Counted from the stretch's first letter, positions 1 to 6,782 are shown. The stretch is 14,658 nucleotides of DNA from JACCVL01 sp038233135 (GCA_038233135.1 JBBSMN010000057.1:1-14658), one strand, 5' to 3'. Notes: generated by a model from the letters alone, not told the origin. Translations and numbers: made by a program.

Positions 1-23
1 GACGTCTGCCCCCGTTCCACGAT

Positions 24-29
24 GAGGAG
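24..29 (+). promoter_or_regulatory. Ribosome binding site of the CHRD-like protein gene
   Basis: GAGGAG lies 8 bases before the ATG at 38. It is a strong Shine-Dalgarno match and fixes the start of the first gene. Only 37 bases precede the gene in this window, so its promoter cannot be judged. Confidence 0.7.
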
Positions 30-37
30 TTATACCC

Positions 38-811
38 ATGCGCCGTACCGCGCTGCTTGCCCTGCCGTTGATGGCACTGCCGCTCGCCTTTGCCGCACCG
101 GCGCAGGCCGAGGAGTCGGTGGACATCACGTTGAACCCGCTGAACACCAGCGGCGCCAGCGGGACGGCCACCGTCACCGCCAACGACAACGGCAGCCTGT
201 CGGTGGACATCACCGGCTCGGGCTACGTCCCCAACAGTCCGCACGCCCAGCACATCCACGGCGACGCCTCGGGTGACTTCACCTGCCCCACGGCCGCCGA
301 CGACAAGGACGGTGACGGGGTCTTGACCGTCGAGGAGGGTCTGCCCAAGTACGGCGGGGTGTTCGTGTCGCTGACCACCAAGGGTGACACCTCCGCCGAC
401 AGCGGCCTGGCCGTGGACCGGATGCCGGTGGCCGACGCCGACGGCAACCTGAGCTACTCGCGGACCATCGCGGCCTCTGCGCTGCCGGCCGGTGCGACCG
501 ACAACCTGGACAGCCTGCACATCGTGCAGCACGGGATCGACGCCAACGGCAACGACCAGTACGACCTGCAGGCGCTCGGCGAGTCGTCGTTCGCCAAGTC
601 CCTCGGCGTCGACGGGATCCCCGAGGAGGCGACCGACCCGGCCACCTGCGGCCAGATCCAGCCTGCCGGCGGTGTCGACACCGGCGGCTCCCCGACCGCG
701 AGCACCAACAGCGCCTCGCAGCTGCCGCTGTACGCCCTCGGCGGTGCGGCCCTGCTCGGCGCCGGCGGTGTGTTCGCCGGTCGTCGTCGGCTGAGCGGCT
801 CGGCCTCCTGA
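38..811 (+). CDS. Secreted CHRD-like, EF-hand-containing surface protein (probable sortase substrate)
   Basis: This 257-residue exported protein has a signal peptide (Arg-Arg, then a hydrophobic run, with likely cleavage after AQA near residue 24). The body carries the H-I-H-G motif near 72-75, typical of secreted CHRD-like proteins. Residues 89-100 (DKDGDGVLTVEE) form a textbook 12-residue EF-hand calcium loop, with Asp at positions 1, 3 and 5, Gly at 6 and Glu at 12. Two cysteines, in FTCP and ATCGQ, could pair outside the cell. The C-terminus has a Ser/Thr-rich stretch, then QLPLYALGG, a hydrophobic segment and a basic GRRR tail. This is the layout of a cell-wall sorting signal, but it lacks a canonical LPxTG. 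The sortase gene starts only 28-34 bp downstream, which supports wall anchoring. The biochemical role is unknown; calcium binding is inferred from the loop. Confidence 0.85.
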   Translation: MRRTALLALPLMALPLAFAAPAQAEESVDITLNPLNTSGASGTATVTANDNGSLSVDITGSGYVPNSPHAQHIHGDASGDFTCPTAADDKDGDGVLTVEEGLPKYGGVFVSLTTKGDTSADSGLAVDRMPVADADGNLSYSRTIAASALPAGATDNLDSLHIVQHGIDANGNDQYDLQALGESSFAKSLGVDGIPEEATDPATCGQIQPAGGVDTGGSPTASTNSASQLPLYALGGAALLGAGGVFAGRRRLSGSAS

Positions 812-845
812 CGCCGAGCACCGGCAGACCGAAGGCTCAGTGCAC

Positions 846-1583
846 ATGAGCGACCAGCACGATCCAAGCAGCCGGCGGCGGGTGGGCTTCATCGCCACGC
901 TCGTCGCCAGCCTGCTGGCCGTTGTCGGGGTCGCAACTCTCGGTGTGGCTGTCGCCCGTGACACCCAGCCCGTCCCGACAACGTCGTCAGTACCGGCGAC
1001 ACCCTCGGCGTCGCCGCCGCAGACCCCGGCCGGGTCGAAGGGTGACCAGCAGGCTGACCGCAGGGACAAAGCGGCAACAGCCACGCCGAAGGCCGACAAG
1101 CAAGCCGAGAAGACGGCCGGCGTCGAGCCCCTGGCCGGCTACCCGCCCGTACGGGTGCGCATCCCGTCGCTGGGTGTGTCGGCCAAGACCCTCGACCTCG
1201 GCATCGACGACGGTGAGGTCGAGGTGCCCGGCAACGCCAGCGACACCGGCTGGTTCACCGAGTCCGTACCCCCCGGGGCCGTCGGCGCATCGGTGATCTC
1301 CGGCCACGTCACGTACAACGGACCAGCGGTGTTCCTCGACCTGAACCAACTCGACCGCGGCGACCGTGTCGAGGTCGCCCGCTCCGACGGCAGCACCGCG
1401 ATCTTCGCCGTGCAGCGGCTAAAGACGTTCCCCAAGGATCGCTTCCCCACCAAGCTCGTCTACGGCCGCACCGACGAGGCGAGGCTGCGGCTGATCACCT
1501 GCGGCGGACGCTACGACCAGACCGCCAACAACTACGACGCCAACGTCATCGCCTTCGCCAAGCTCGTGGGGAGCCGGTCATGA
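846..1583 (+). CDS. Class F-type sortase
   Basis: This predicted membrane-anchored transpeptidase cleaves a C-terminal sorting signal and joins the protein to the cell surface. Numbers here count from the alternative GTG at 840. A basic N-terminus is followed by one transmembrane helix (about 16-39), then a Pro/Ala/Lys-rich linker (about 43-95), then the sortase barrel. The catalytic His is H156 in SGHVTYNG and the catalytic Cys is C221 in LITCGG; the TCGG form is characteristic of actinobacterial class F enzymes. I do not see an obvious catalytic Arg in the last strand (NYDANVIAFA). The only arginines after the Cys are R224 and the one in the GSRS tail. I prefer ATG 846 because GAAGG at 831-835 is 10 bases upstream of it, but GTG 840 is possible. 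It follows the surface protein gene by about 30 bp, so the two are probably co-transcribed. Confidence 0.88.
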   Translation: MSDQHDPSSRRRVGFIATLVASLLAVVGVATLGVAVARDTQPVPTTSSVPATPSASPPQTPAGSKGDQQADRRDKAATATPKADKQAEKTAGVEPLAGYPPVRVRIPSLGVSAKTLDLGIDDGEVEVPGNASDTGWFTESVPPGAVGASVISGHVTYNGPAVFLDLNQLDRGDRVEVARSDGSTAIFAVQRLKTFPKDRFPTKLVYGRTDEARLRLITCGGRYDQTANNYDANVIAFAKLVGSRS

Positions 1584-1618
1584 CCTCCGGTCACTTCACG
1601 GCATCGTCTCCGGCCAGA

Positions 1619-1933
1619 TCAGTCGTGCGCGACGAGGTCCTGGAACTCGGGGTGCCGCTCGATCCAGCCGGCGACAAAGGGGCACTGCGCGTCCACGCGC
1701 AGACCCTCGACGCGGATCTGGTCCAACGCGACCCGGGCAAGCTTGCTGCCGACGCCGGTGCCCTCGTGCGCGTCGTCGACCTCGGTGTGGGTGATCGTCA
1801 CCACGCCGCCGCTGCGGTGGTACGCCGCGAAGCCCGCCACTTCGCCGTCCGAGGTGCGCGCCTCGAACCGCTGCCGCGCCGGCACATCGGTGATGCTGAC
1901 GTCGGAGCTGGACGGCGAACTGTCTGCACTCAT
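1619..1933 (-). CDS. Small GNAT-like N-acetyltransferase (YjdJ/NATD1 type)
   Basis: This 104-residue protein matches the short single-domain GNAT-like family (COG2388 type). After a Ser/Asp-rich N-terminus come the strands around EVAGFAAYHRSGG and the ITHTEV strand (about 47-52). The acetyl-CoA pyrophosphate-binding loop is HEGTGVGSKL (about 56-65). The family's typical end follows, with a Cys in AQCPFV (about 82-87) and an ERHPEFQDLV tail. It would be expected to bind acetyl-CoA; the substrate is unknown for the family. It converges on the sortase gene with a 35-bp gap and diverges from the RsbW-like gene. No strong ribosome site precedes the ATG (only a G run abuts it), so the exact start is less certain than the gene. 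Confidence 0.85.
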   Translation of the reverse strand: MSADSSPSSSDVSITDVPARQRFEARTSDGEVAGFAAYHRSGGVVTITHTEVDDAHEGTGVGSKLARVALDQIRVEGLRVDAQCPFVAGWIERHPEFQDLVAHD

Positions 1934-2004
1934 CCCCCGATGGTGTCAGCAGGCGGAGCGCGACGCCCGTCGAGGGTCGTGAACCGACAGGAGAGGTGGC
2001 GGGC

Positions 2005-2994
2005 TTGACCATGGTCAAGAGCGGGCAAGCAGGGGCGGGCGCCCCGCCGGCGGGGCAGCTGCTGGACCACCGCGTCCTCGGCCTGCCCGCCCACCCTGCC
2101 AGCGCCCGCCTGGCCCGCCGCCTGGTGAAGGAGGTCCTGCGCGAGGCTGTCGCTGACGAGGTGCTGGACACTGCCCAGCTGCTGGTCAGCGAGATCGTCA
2201 CCAACGCGGTGGTGCACGCTCGCTCCGACATCGGCCTGACCGTGTCGCTGGTGCGTGACTTCGTCCGGGTCGAGGTGGCTGACCACAGCCCGCACCTGCC
2301 CGTGGTGCGCCAGCGCGAGCAGGGCACCGCGACAGGACACGGACTCGACGTGGTGGCCGCACTCGCCGCCGACTTCGGTGTCGTCGCCCACGCGGCAGGC
2401 AAGGCGGTGTGGTTCACCCTGGGCAACATCGCAGCACCCGAAGCACCTGCTGGTCGGACCGCCGCCGCCGGGTTCGCCCGCCGCGACGCGCTCGAGACGG
2501 GCGTCCCGCTCGTCGACGTCACCCTGCTGGGCGTACCTGTCGAGCTGTACTGCCGCTGGCACGAACAGGTCGCGAGCGTGCTGCGCGAGCAGCTGCTGAT
2601 CCACCTCGACAACGGTGGCAGCGGCGACGAGCGCGCCGCCGACGAGCGCGCCGTCGACGAGCGCGCCGCCGACGAGATCGCCGTCGTCAACGCAGCCCTG
2701 ACCCAGCTCGCCCAGGTCACCGAGCCGGCCTTCCAGGCCAGCATGAGCCAGGCCATGGGCGGTGCGGTGGCTGACAGCCAGGGCAGGCTGGATCTGGCTT
2801 TCCGCCTTCCGGCCGGTCTCTTTCCCCGGTTCGGGGTGCTGCGGGAGGTGCTGGAGGACGCACCGACGCTGCCCGAGCAGCACGTGCTGCTCGCGCCGGC
2901 CCGACGGCCCGACGTCGGCGCGCTGCAGCGGTGGTGCTGCCGCGAGCTGCTCCGACAGGCCTCCGGACTCGAGCCCGTCCCCTGGCCGTCCTGA
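2005..2994 (+). CDS. RsbW-like ATP-binding regulator with C-terminal extension
   Basis: This is a 329-residue protein if it starts at the TTG. The N-terminal half is a GHKL-fold ATPase of the anti-sigma-factor kinase type. The N-box is LLVSEIVTNAVVHA, with E63 and N67. The G1 box is VEVADHS, with D93. The G2 box is TGHGLDVV, around 111-114. The family usually phosphorylates an anti-anti-sigma protein or binds a sigma factor. Residues from about 150 on form a second region that I cannot assign with confidence. It contains a four-fold ADERA-type repeat and ends with an RxxGLEPVPW tail. AGGAGAGG at 1989-1996 lies 8 bases before TTG 2005 and 14 before ATG 2011. The GTG at 1996 overlaps that site and is unlikely. 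Dps, a stress protein, is encoded 47 bp downstream, so a stress-signalling role is plausible but inferred. Confidence 0.82.
   Translation: MTMVKSGQAGAGAPPAGQLLDHRVLGLPAHPASARLARRLVKEVLREAVADEVLDTAQLLVSEIVTNAVVHARSDIGLTVSLVRDFVRVEVADHSPHLPVVRQREQGTATGHGLDVVAALAADFGVVAHAAGKAVWFTLGNIAAPEAPAGRTAAAGFARRDALETGVPLVDVTLLGVPVELYCRWHEQVASVLREQLLIHLDNGGSGDERAADERAVDERAADEIAVVNAALTQLAQVTEPAFQASMSQAMGGAVADSQGRLDLAFRLPAGLFPRFGVLREVLEDAPTLPEQHVLLAPARRPDVGALQRWCCRELLRQASGLEPVPWPS
2626..2685 (+). repeat. Four tandem 15-bp in-frame repeats in the RsbW-like gene
   Basis: Four consecutive 15-base units of the form GACGAGCGCGCCGCC start at 2626, 2641, 2656 and 2671. The first three are near identical and the fourth is diverged. 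They encode the pentad pattern DERAA/DERAV, a charged, helix-favouring linker. In-frame 15-mers can change copy number without breaking the protein. Confidence 0.9.
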
Positions 2995-3007
2995 CGGTCG
3001 TCCGCGG

Positions 3008-3035
3008 TTGCGACGAGCCGGTGGCGGGTTATGTT
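3008..3035 (+). promoter_or_regulatory. Predicted dps promoter, possibly giving a leaderless mRNA
   Basis: TTGCGA (3008-3013) and TATGTT (3030-3035) are separated by 16 bases. Transcription would then start close to the dps ATG at 3042. No Shine-Dalgarno is visible before that ATG, which fits a leaderless transcript, common in actinobacteria. The overlapping GGTT...GGGTTAT spacing also loosely resembles a stress sigma (SigB/SigF-like) promoter. This is prediction only. Confidence 0.4.
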
Positions 3036-3041
3036 CGAGTC

Positions 3042-3635
3042 ATGGCAAGCAACGACTCAGACACCGAATCCGTCACCGCCCGACCCCGCGTCGGGTCGTA
3101 CACCACCCCCGGGCTGACCAGCGAGAACGGCCACGAGGTCGCCGCGCTGCTGCAGGGCCGGCTCAACGCGCTGAACGACCTGGCGCTCACCCTCAAGCAC
3201 GTGCACTGGAACGTGGTTGGCCCGCACTTCATCGGCGTGCACGAGATGATCGACCCGCACGTCGTCGAGGTGCGCGACATGGTCGACGAGACCGCCGAGC
3301 GGATCGCCACCTTGGGAGCCTCCCCGCTCGGCACGCCCGGCGAGATCGTCGCAAAGCGCACGTGGGAGGACTACAGCCTCGAGCGCGCAACCACCGACGA
3401 GCACCTGGGCGCGCTCGACGTGGTCTACGTCGGGCTGCTTGAGGATCACCGCAAGGCGCAGGAGACGACCGCCGAGCTCGACCCGGTGAGCGAGGACATG
3501 CTGATCGGGCAGATCAAGCAGCTCGAGCTGTTCCACTGGTTCGTGCGCGCACACCTGGAGAACTCCGGCGGCGCGCTCTCCACCGACTCGGCCACCTCGG
3601 AGAAGTCGGCCGCCACGCAGGCAGCCCGCCCGTGA
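3042..3635 (+). CDS. dps: Dps-family DNA-binding ferritin
   Basis: This 197-residue protein should assemble into a 12-subunit shell that oxidises and stores iron and shields DNA during starvation or oxidative stress. All the inter-subunit ferroxidase ligands of Escherichia coli Dps (H51, H63, D67, D78, E82) are present with the same spacing. Here they are H55 (VHWN), H67 (VHEM), D71 (IDPH), D82 and E86 (DETAER). The N-terminal tail (about 1-30) is polar and charged, and the C-terminal tail is Ser/Thr/Ala-rich; such tails often mediate DNA contact or assembly. I start it at ATG 3042. An upstream in-frame extension from 2931 overlaps the previous gene and does not resemble Dps. It converges on the glycosyltransferase gene. 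Confidence 0.93.
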   Translation: MASNDSDTESVTARPRVGSYTTPGLTSENGHEVAALLQGRLNALNDLALTLKHVHWNVVGPHFIGVHEMIDPHVVEVRDMVDETAERIATLGASPLGTPGEIVAKRTWEDYSLERATTDEHLGALDVVYVGLLEDHRKAQETTAELDPVSEDMLIGQIKQLELFHWFVRAHLENSGGALSTDSATSEKSAATQAARP

Positions 3636-3693
3636 TCCGTGAGTTTCTGACCGGTCATCCGTGAGTTTCTGACCGGTCATCCGTGAGTTTCTG
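3635..3693. repeat. 22-bp direct repeats in the dps/glycosyltransferase convergent gap
   Basis: Two perfect tandem 22-bp units (3635-3656, 3657-3678) are followed by a third partial unit (15 bp, 3679-3693). The shared core is CCGTGAGTTTCTG, followed in the full copies by the perfect 10-bp palindrome TGACCGGTCA (3648-3657, 3670-3679). The repeats fill nearly the whole gap between two convergent stop codons. There are no unique spacers, so this is not a CRISPR array. A terminator, protein-binding sites or the remnant of a mobile-element end are all possible. Confidence 0.9.
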
Positions 3694-3699
3694 CTCACG
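3682..3699. terminator. Possible bidirectional hairpin between dps and the glycosyltransferase gene
   Basis: CGTGAG-TTTCTG-CTCACG forms a 6-bp stem with a 6-base loop. It overlaps the glycosyltransferase stop codon (3695-3697, minus strand) and lies 47 bp after the dps stop. No clear U tract follows on either strand, so a termination role is only suggested by the position between convergent genes. Confidence 0.35.
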
Positions 3700-4396
3700 C
3701 AAGTCGCCGCAGGTCGCCCGCGACACCGTGCTCGGCGCGCCCGGCGAGCCGAGATGACGTGCTGACCATCGGCCGATCCGGCCACGCGACCGGGTGGCCC
3801 GCCGCCTGCAGCCGCCGCACCAGACGCACATCCTCGTGCACAGACACGGCGTCGAACCCACCGACCCGGCGGTAGGCGTCGGCGCGCACACCGAGGTTCG
3901 CCCCGTGCACCCGCCCGTGCAGCCAGCCCGCTCGGCGAGCGGCGGCGTACCGCTCCTCCCACCGTCGCACCGACCTTGTCGACCCCGCCGCCGCGAGCCG
4001 CACCAAGCCGGCGACGGCGTCGTAGCCGGCCCACGCGGCCGCCAGCTGCGAAGACAGCCACTCGACCGGGACGGTGCTGTCGGCGTCCGTCGTTGCCAGC
4101 CAGACGCCCCGGCGGGGTGCGCCGCCGAGGATGCGCAGCGCGGCGGCGCACCCGGCCCTGCGTGCACCGCCCACCGAGCCGGCCAAGGTGACGTGGACGT
4201 GGGCGCCGCCCGCACGGGCAACGTCGGCCGTCGCGTCTCTGCACGAGTCGGCGACCACCATGACGACGACGCGTACGCCGACGCGCACCACCGGCAGCCG
4301 GGCCGCCGCCACGGCCAGTAGGCATTGGCCGATCATCGACGCCTCGTCACGCGCCGGCACCACCACCGCGACGGCCTCGATGCGGTCGTCAGGCAC
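3695..4396 (-). CDS. GT2-family glycosyltransferase
   Basis: This 233-residue GT-A fold glycosyltransferase is predicted to transfer a sugar from a nucleotide donor. The start of the nucleotide-binding fold is VAVVVPARDEA (about 8-18). The metal-binding DxD is TTDADS (D104, D106). HGANLGVRADAYRRVGGFD (about 164-182) is the usual acceptor-side segment, and the catalytic-base region is VHEDVRLVRRL (E188, D189). No membrane segment is seen, so it is probably soluble. The GTG at 4396 overlaps the methyltransferase stop by 8 bp. A longer in-frame extension exists but only reads through the methyltransferase gene. It is last in the four-gene unit, and the acceptor is unknown. Confidence 0.9.
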   Translation of the reverse strand: MPDDRIEAVAVVVPARDEASMIGQCLLAVAAARLPVVRVGVRVVVMVVADSCRDATADVARAGGAHVHVTLAGSVGGARRAGCAAALRILGGAPRRGVWLATTDADSTVPVEWLSSQLAAAWAGYDAVAGLVRLAAAGSTRSVRRWEERYAAARRAGWLHGRVHGANLGVRADAYRRVGGFDAVSVHEDVRLVRRLQAAGHPVAWPDRPMVSTSSRLAGRAEHGVAGDLRRLA

Positions 4397-4958
4397 CGAG
4401 CCGCTCCCAGACGTCGAGCAGGAAGTCACGTTCCACGTGCTCGACCCGACGCTCCAGGCCAGCGACGCGGGCCAGCTCGGCATGCGCCTGGTCCCCGTCG
4501 CTCGATGCCTCGTCGAACCCGTGCCGCCAGTGCACCGCAACCAGGTGGCCGCCCGGCTCCAGGCTGCCGACGACCTGCTGGGCGAGCGTCGCGCGATCGG
4601 CCGCGTCGAGAAAGTACAGCAGCTCGGAGACCACCACCAGATCGAAGTTGCCAGCGGGCCACCGCCCGGGCACCCGAGCCTGCTGGATCGTGACGTGCTC
4701 GTGGTCGTCGACCCGCTCACGCGCCTGCACCAACGGGGCCGCCGCCCCGTCCCACGCCAGCAGCTCGTCACACCGGCCGGCGAGCAGCTCGGTGAGGACG
4801 CCGATCGACGAGCCCGGCTCGAACGCCCGCCGGTAGCGGACCCGCGGGATCGACGCCATCGTGAGGGCGTACTTGCGCGCCTCGTACGGCTCGGTGGCCA
4901 GCCCCCACGGGTCGCGGGAGCGCGCGTACAGCTCGTCGAAGTAGATCGGCTCGGTCAC
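4389..4958 (-). CDS. NodS-like SAM-dependent methyltransferase
   Basis: This 189-residue class I methyltransferase resembles the NodS family. The N-terminus YFDELYARSRDPWG...YEARKY (about 6-30) is diagnostic for that family. SAM-binding motif I is AFEPGSSIG (45-53), with a serine where EIGCS is more usual. The acidic residue that binds the ribose is D70. Motif IV is FDLVVVSELLYFL (105-117). Rhizobial NodS N-methylates a deacetylated chitooligosaccharide; the substrate here is unknown. The GTG start overlaps the PIG-L stop by 4 bp (GTGA), so translation is probably coupled. The neighbouring sugar deacetylase and glycosyltransferase suggest a carbohydrate substrate. Confidence 0.9.
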   Translation of the reverse strand: MTEPIYFDELYARSRDPWGLATEPYEARKYALTMASIPRVRYRRAFEPGSSIGVLTELLAGRCDELLAWDGAAAPLVQARERVDDHEHVTIQQARVPGRWPAGNFDLVVVSELLYFLDAADRATLAQQVVGSLEPGGHLVAVHWRHGFDEASSDGDQAHAELARVAGLERRVEHVERDFLLDVWERLGA

Positions 4959-5737
4959 GTGAACACCACCTCGAACGTCCTGGTGAAGTGCGCCAGCACC
5001 GCGTCGGGCAACACCACCGCGTCTGCCGGGTCGTCGCTCAGCGGGCGGACCTGGGAGTCGAAGCAGGCGATCGCCTCGGCCTTGCCGACCCGCTCACGGG
5101 CGCTCAGCCGAACGGCCCTCGTACGCCGCCAGGGGATGGCGGCGGTGCCCGGGGTCGCCCAGTGCCAGGCCCAGACCGGGTACTCCCACACCCGTGGGCC
5201 GGCCCCTGGATCCGCGAACGTCACCTCGGCAACGGCCCGACCACACGCCTCGTGGTCCGGGTGCCCGTCGTCGCGCCACGGCGCCACGACGACGTCCGCC
5301 CACTCGACGTGGCGCGCCAGCATCGCCGGCAGCCGGGCACTGGCGTCGACCAGGTGGCCGTCCGGCAGGTGCAGCCACTCCTGCTGTGAGGCTGCGTGCC
5401 CCAGCCGAGCCTGTGCCCGGTTGAGCTCGTCGGCACGGGCCAGGGCCAGCTGTTCCCGGGTCATCGTCGGGCTGCCGGGGTGCGACGCCTCCCCGTCGGT
5501 GCAGCAGACAAACGCCAGCTCGCACCCGCCGGCGTGCAGGCGCTGCACCAGGCCTCCGAGCGCCAGCACGTCGTCGTCAGGGTGCGCGGAGACGACCACG
5601 ACCCGGACACCGGCCGATGGCAGGTGGAGGTCGAGCAGGTTGGCCCAACCGGGCCAGGCGCGCCACAGCGTCTCGTCGGTGTGGCCCCGGTGGTGGCCGG
5701 CCCGCTTGTGGTCAAGCCTGCCGGTCCCGGTCACCAC
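4955..5737 (-). CDS. PIG-L/LmbE-family deacetylase
   Basis: This 260-residue zinc-dependent deacetylase belongs to the family that removes N-acetyl groups from GlcNAc-containing molecules (as in MshB, PIG-L and BshB). The first metal/catalytic motif is AHPDDD (51-56). The second conserved motif is APWRDDGHPDH (152-162), and it carries the expected His and Asp residues. An N-terminal stretch of about 40 residues before the fold is His/Trp-rich and not part of the core domain. The start is GTG 5737 or the adjacent GTG 5734. The latter gives a GTGA overlap with the preceding stop, matching the next junction, and GGAGAG lies 5-8 bases upstream. It sits between the acyl-CoA dehydrogenase-like and methyltransferase genes. 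Confidence 0.92.
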   Translation of the reverse strand: MVTGTGRLDHKRAGHHRGHTDETLWRAWPGWANLLDLHLPSAGVRVVVVSAHPDDDVLALGGLVQRLHAGGCELAFVCCTDGEASHPGSPTMTREQLALARADELNRAQARLGHAASQQEWLHLPDGHLVDASARLPAMLARHVEWADVVVAPWRDDGHPDHEACGRAVAEVTFADPGAGPRVWEYPVWAWHWATPGTAAIPWRRTRAVRLSARERVGKAEAIACFDSQVRPLSDDPADAVVLPDAVLAHFTRTFEVVFT

Positions 5738-6744
5738 GGCTGCTCTCCACGGGCGGAGGCGCCGAGCAGCGTCCGACCCAACGCCGCGAGATCGGCCTCG
5801 GCGTGGTGCTGGCGGACGAAAACCTGCAGGTCGGCGACGCGCTGGGCGTGCGCGGCGTCGAGGGCCAACGGACCGGGCCCGAGCGCGCGCCCGACCCGGC
5901 TGACCACCTCCTCGGCCGCGTCGGCGACCGTCGCCCGTACGGATTCGGCGTCTCGCCGCGCCGCCTCGGGGGTCGCGTGCTCACCACCGTCAGCGCGCGC
6001 CGCGGCGGCCGCCAGCACCGCGTCGCAGCGATCGACCGCCGCCGCGACGGCCCCTAGATGCATCAGCGTGAGGTCATCGGGTGGACGGGTCCCGGCGGCG
6101 GCGAGGAGCCGGGCCGCGACTCCGCGCAGCCCTCCGAACCAGCATGCGGCGACACCGATCCCGCCGTGCCAGAAGCCGACCCGCTCGGTGTAGGCGCCGG
6201 GGTCGCCCACCGGCGTTCCGCGGACGGCCGAGCAGGCGAGCGTACGAGTGTCCGCGGCCGCCATCCCGGCACCCACCCACGCAGGCGGCTCAACGTCCGC
6301 CCGGCTCGCACCGTCGCGCTCGGCGCCCAGGTCGACCACGAACAGCCTGCTGCTGCCTGCGCGCGCGTCGTGCGCGGTGACCAGCGCATGGCTCACCACC
6401 GCCGCGCCGGAGCAGAACGGCTTGCGGCCGGTCAACACCCAGCCGCGGTCCTCCCCGTACTCCGCGCGCAAGCCGCTGCCGGGCGGCTCGGCAGCCCACA
6501 CCGCCCACACCTGACCGGCGGCCGGCTGGGGGCCGTCGAGGTCGGCGAGGATGGCGGTGGCGTCGTGGTGCGGCTCGACCAGCTTGGCCAGAGCCAGGTC
6601 GCGGCGTGCCACCTCGACCAGGTGCGCCCACCGCTTCGCGGTCTCACCACGTCCCGGCAGCGGCAGGTCGGCGGCCACCTCCACTCGCAGCTCGTCCAGG
6701 GAGAAGCCCGGACGAAGGGGGTTGTGGTCGGCAAGATCAGGCAC
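5731..6744 (-). CDS. Acyl-CoA dehydrogenase-like flavoprotein
   Basis: This protein of about 337 residues resembles acyl-CoA dehydrogenases, FAD enzymes that normally desaturate acyl-CoA. The N-terminal helical part runs through LVEVARRDLALAKLVEPHHDA. The middle beta part has GWVLTGRKPFCSGAAVVSHALV, a typical flavin-side segment. The C-terminal helices start near the MHLGAVAAAVDRCDAVL stretch. It is shorter than the roughly 380 residues usual for the family and may not be a true fatty-acid enzyme. The start is uncertain: GTG 6744 and GTG 6765 both fit, and the nearby GGGGGAGG sits too close to 6744 to be ideal. It is the first gene of the overlapping unit and lies 62 bp (or 41 bp) after the LysM gene on the same strand. 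Confidence 0.82.
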   Translation of the reverse strand: MPDLADHNPLRPGFSLDELRVEVAADLPLPGRGETAKRWAHLVEVARRDLALAKLVEPHHDATAILADLDGPQPAAGQVWAVWAAEPPGSGLRAEYGEDRGWVLTGRKPFCSGAAVVSHALVTAHDARAGSSRLFVVDLGAERDGASRADVEPPAWVGAGMAAADTRTLACSAVRGTPVGDPGAYTERVGFWHGGIGVAACWFGGLRGVAARLLAAAGTRPPDDLTLMHLGAVAAAVDRCDAVLAAAAARADGGEHATPEAARRDAESVRATVADAAEEVVSRVGRALGPGPLALDAAHAQRVADLQVFVRQHHAEADLAALGRTLLGASARGEQPW

Positions 6745-6782
6745 GCCTCCCCCGTACCCAGCCACGCCCCCCGCCGAACGCC

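Noticed and set aside
1596..2756. 386-codon minus-strand open frame
   Set aside because: It overlaps the RsbW-like gene antisense and the GNAT gene in another frame. The composition is Ser/Thr/Arg-rich without motifs.
2931..3041. N-terminal extension of Dps from an upstream start
   Set aside because: It overlaps the end of the RsbW-like gene and its residues do not resemble Dps tails. ATG 3042 gives a normal length.
3635..3693. CRISPR array
   Set aside because: The 22-bp units are directly tandem with no unique spacers, and no cas genes are present.
3057..4325. 422-codon minus-strand open frame
   Set aside because: It is antisense to dps and in the wrong frame for the glycosyltransferase; a compositional artefact.
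4074..5903. 609-codon plus-strand open frame
   Set aside because: It lies antisense to the methyltransferase, PIG-L and glycosyltransferase genes. Its translation is low-complexity Arg/Ser/Pro/Thr-rich, and it is explained by high third-position GC.
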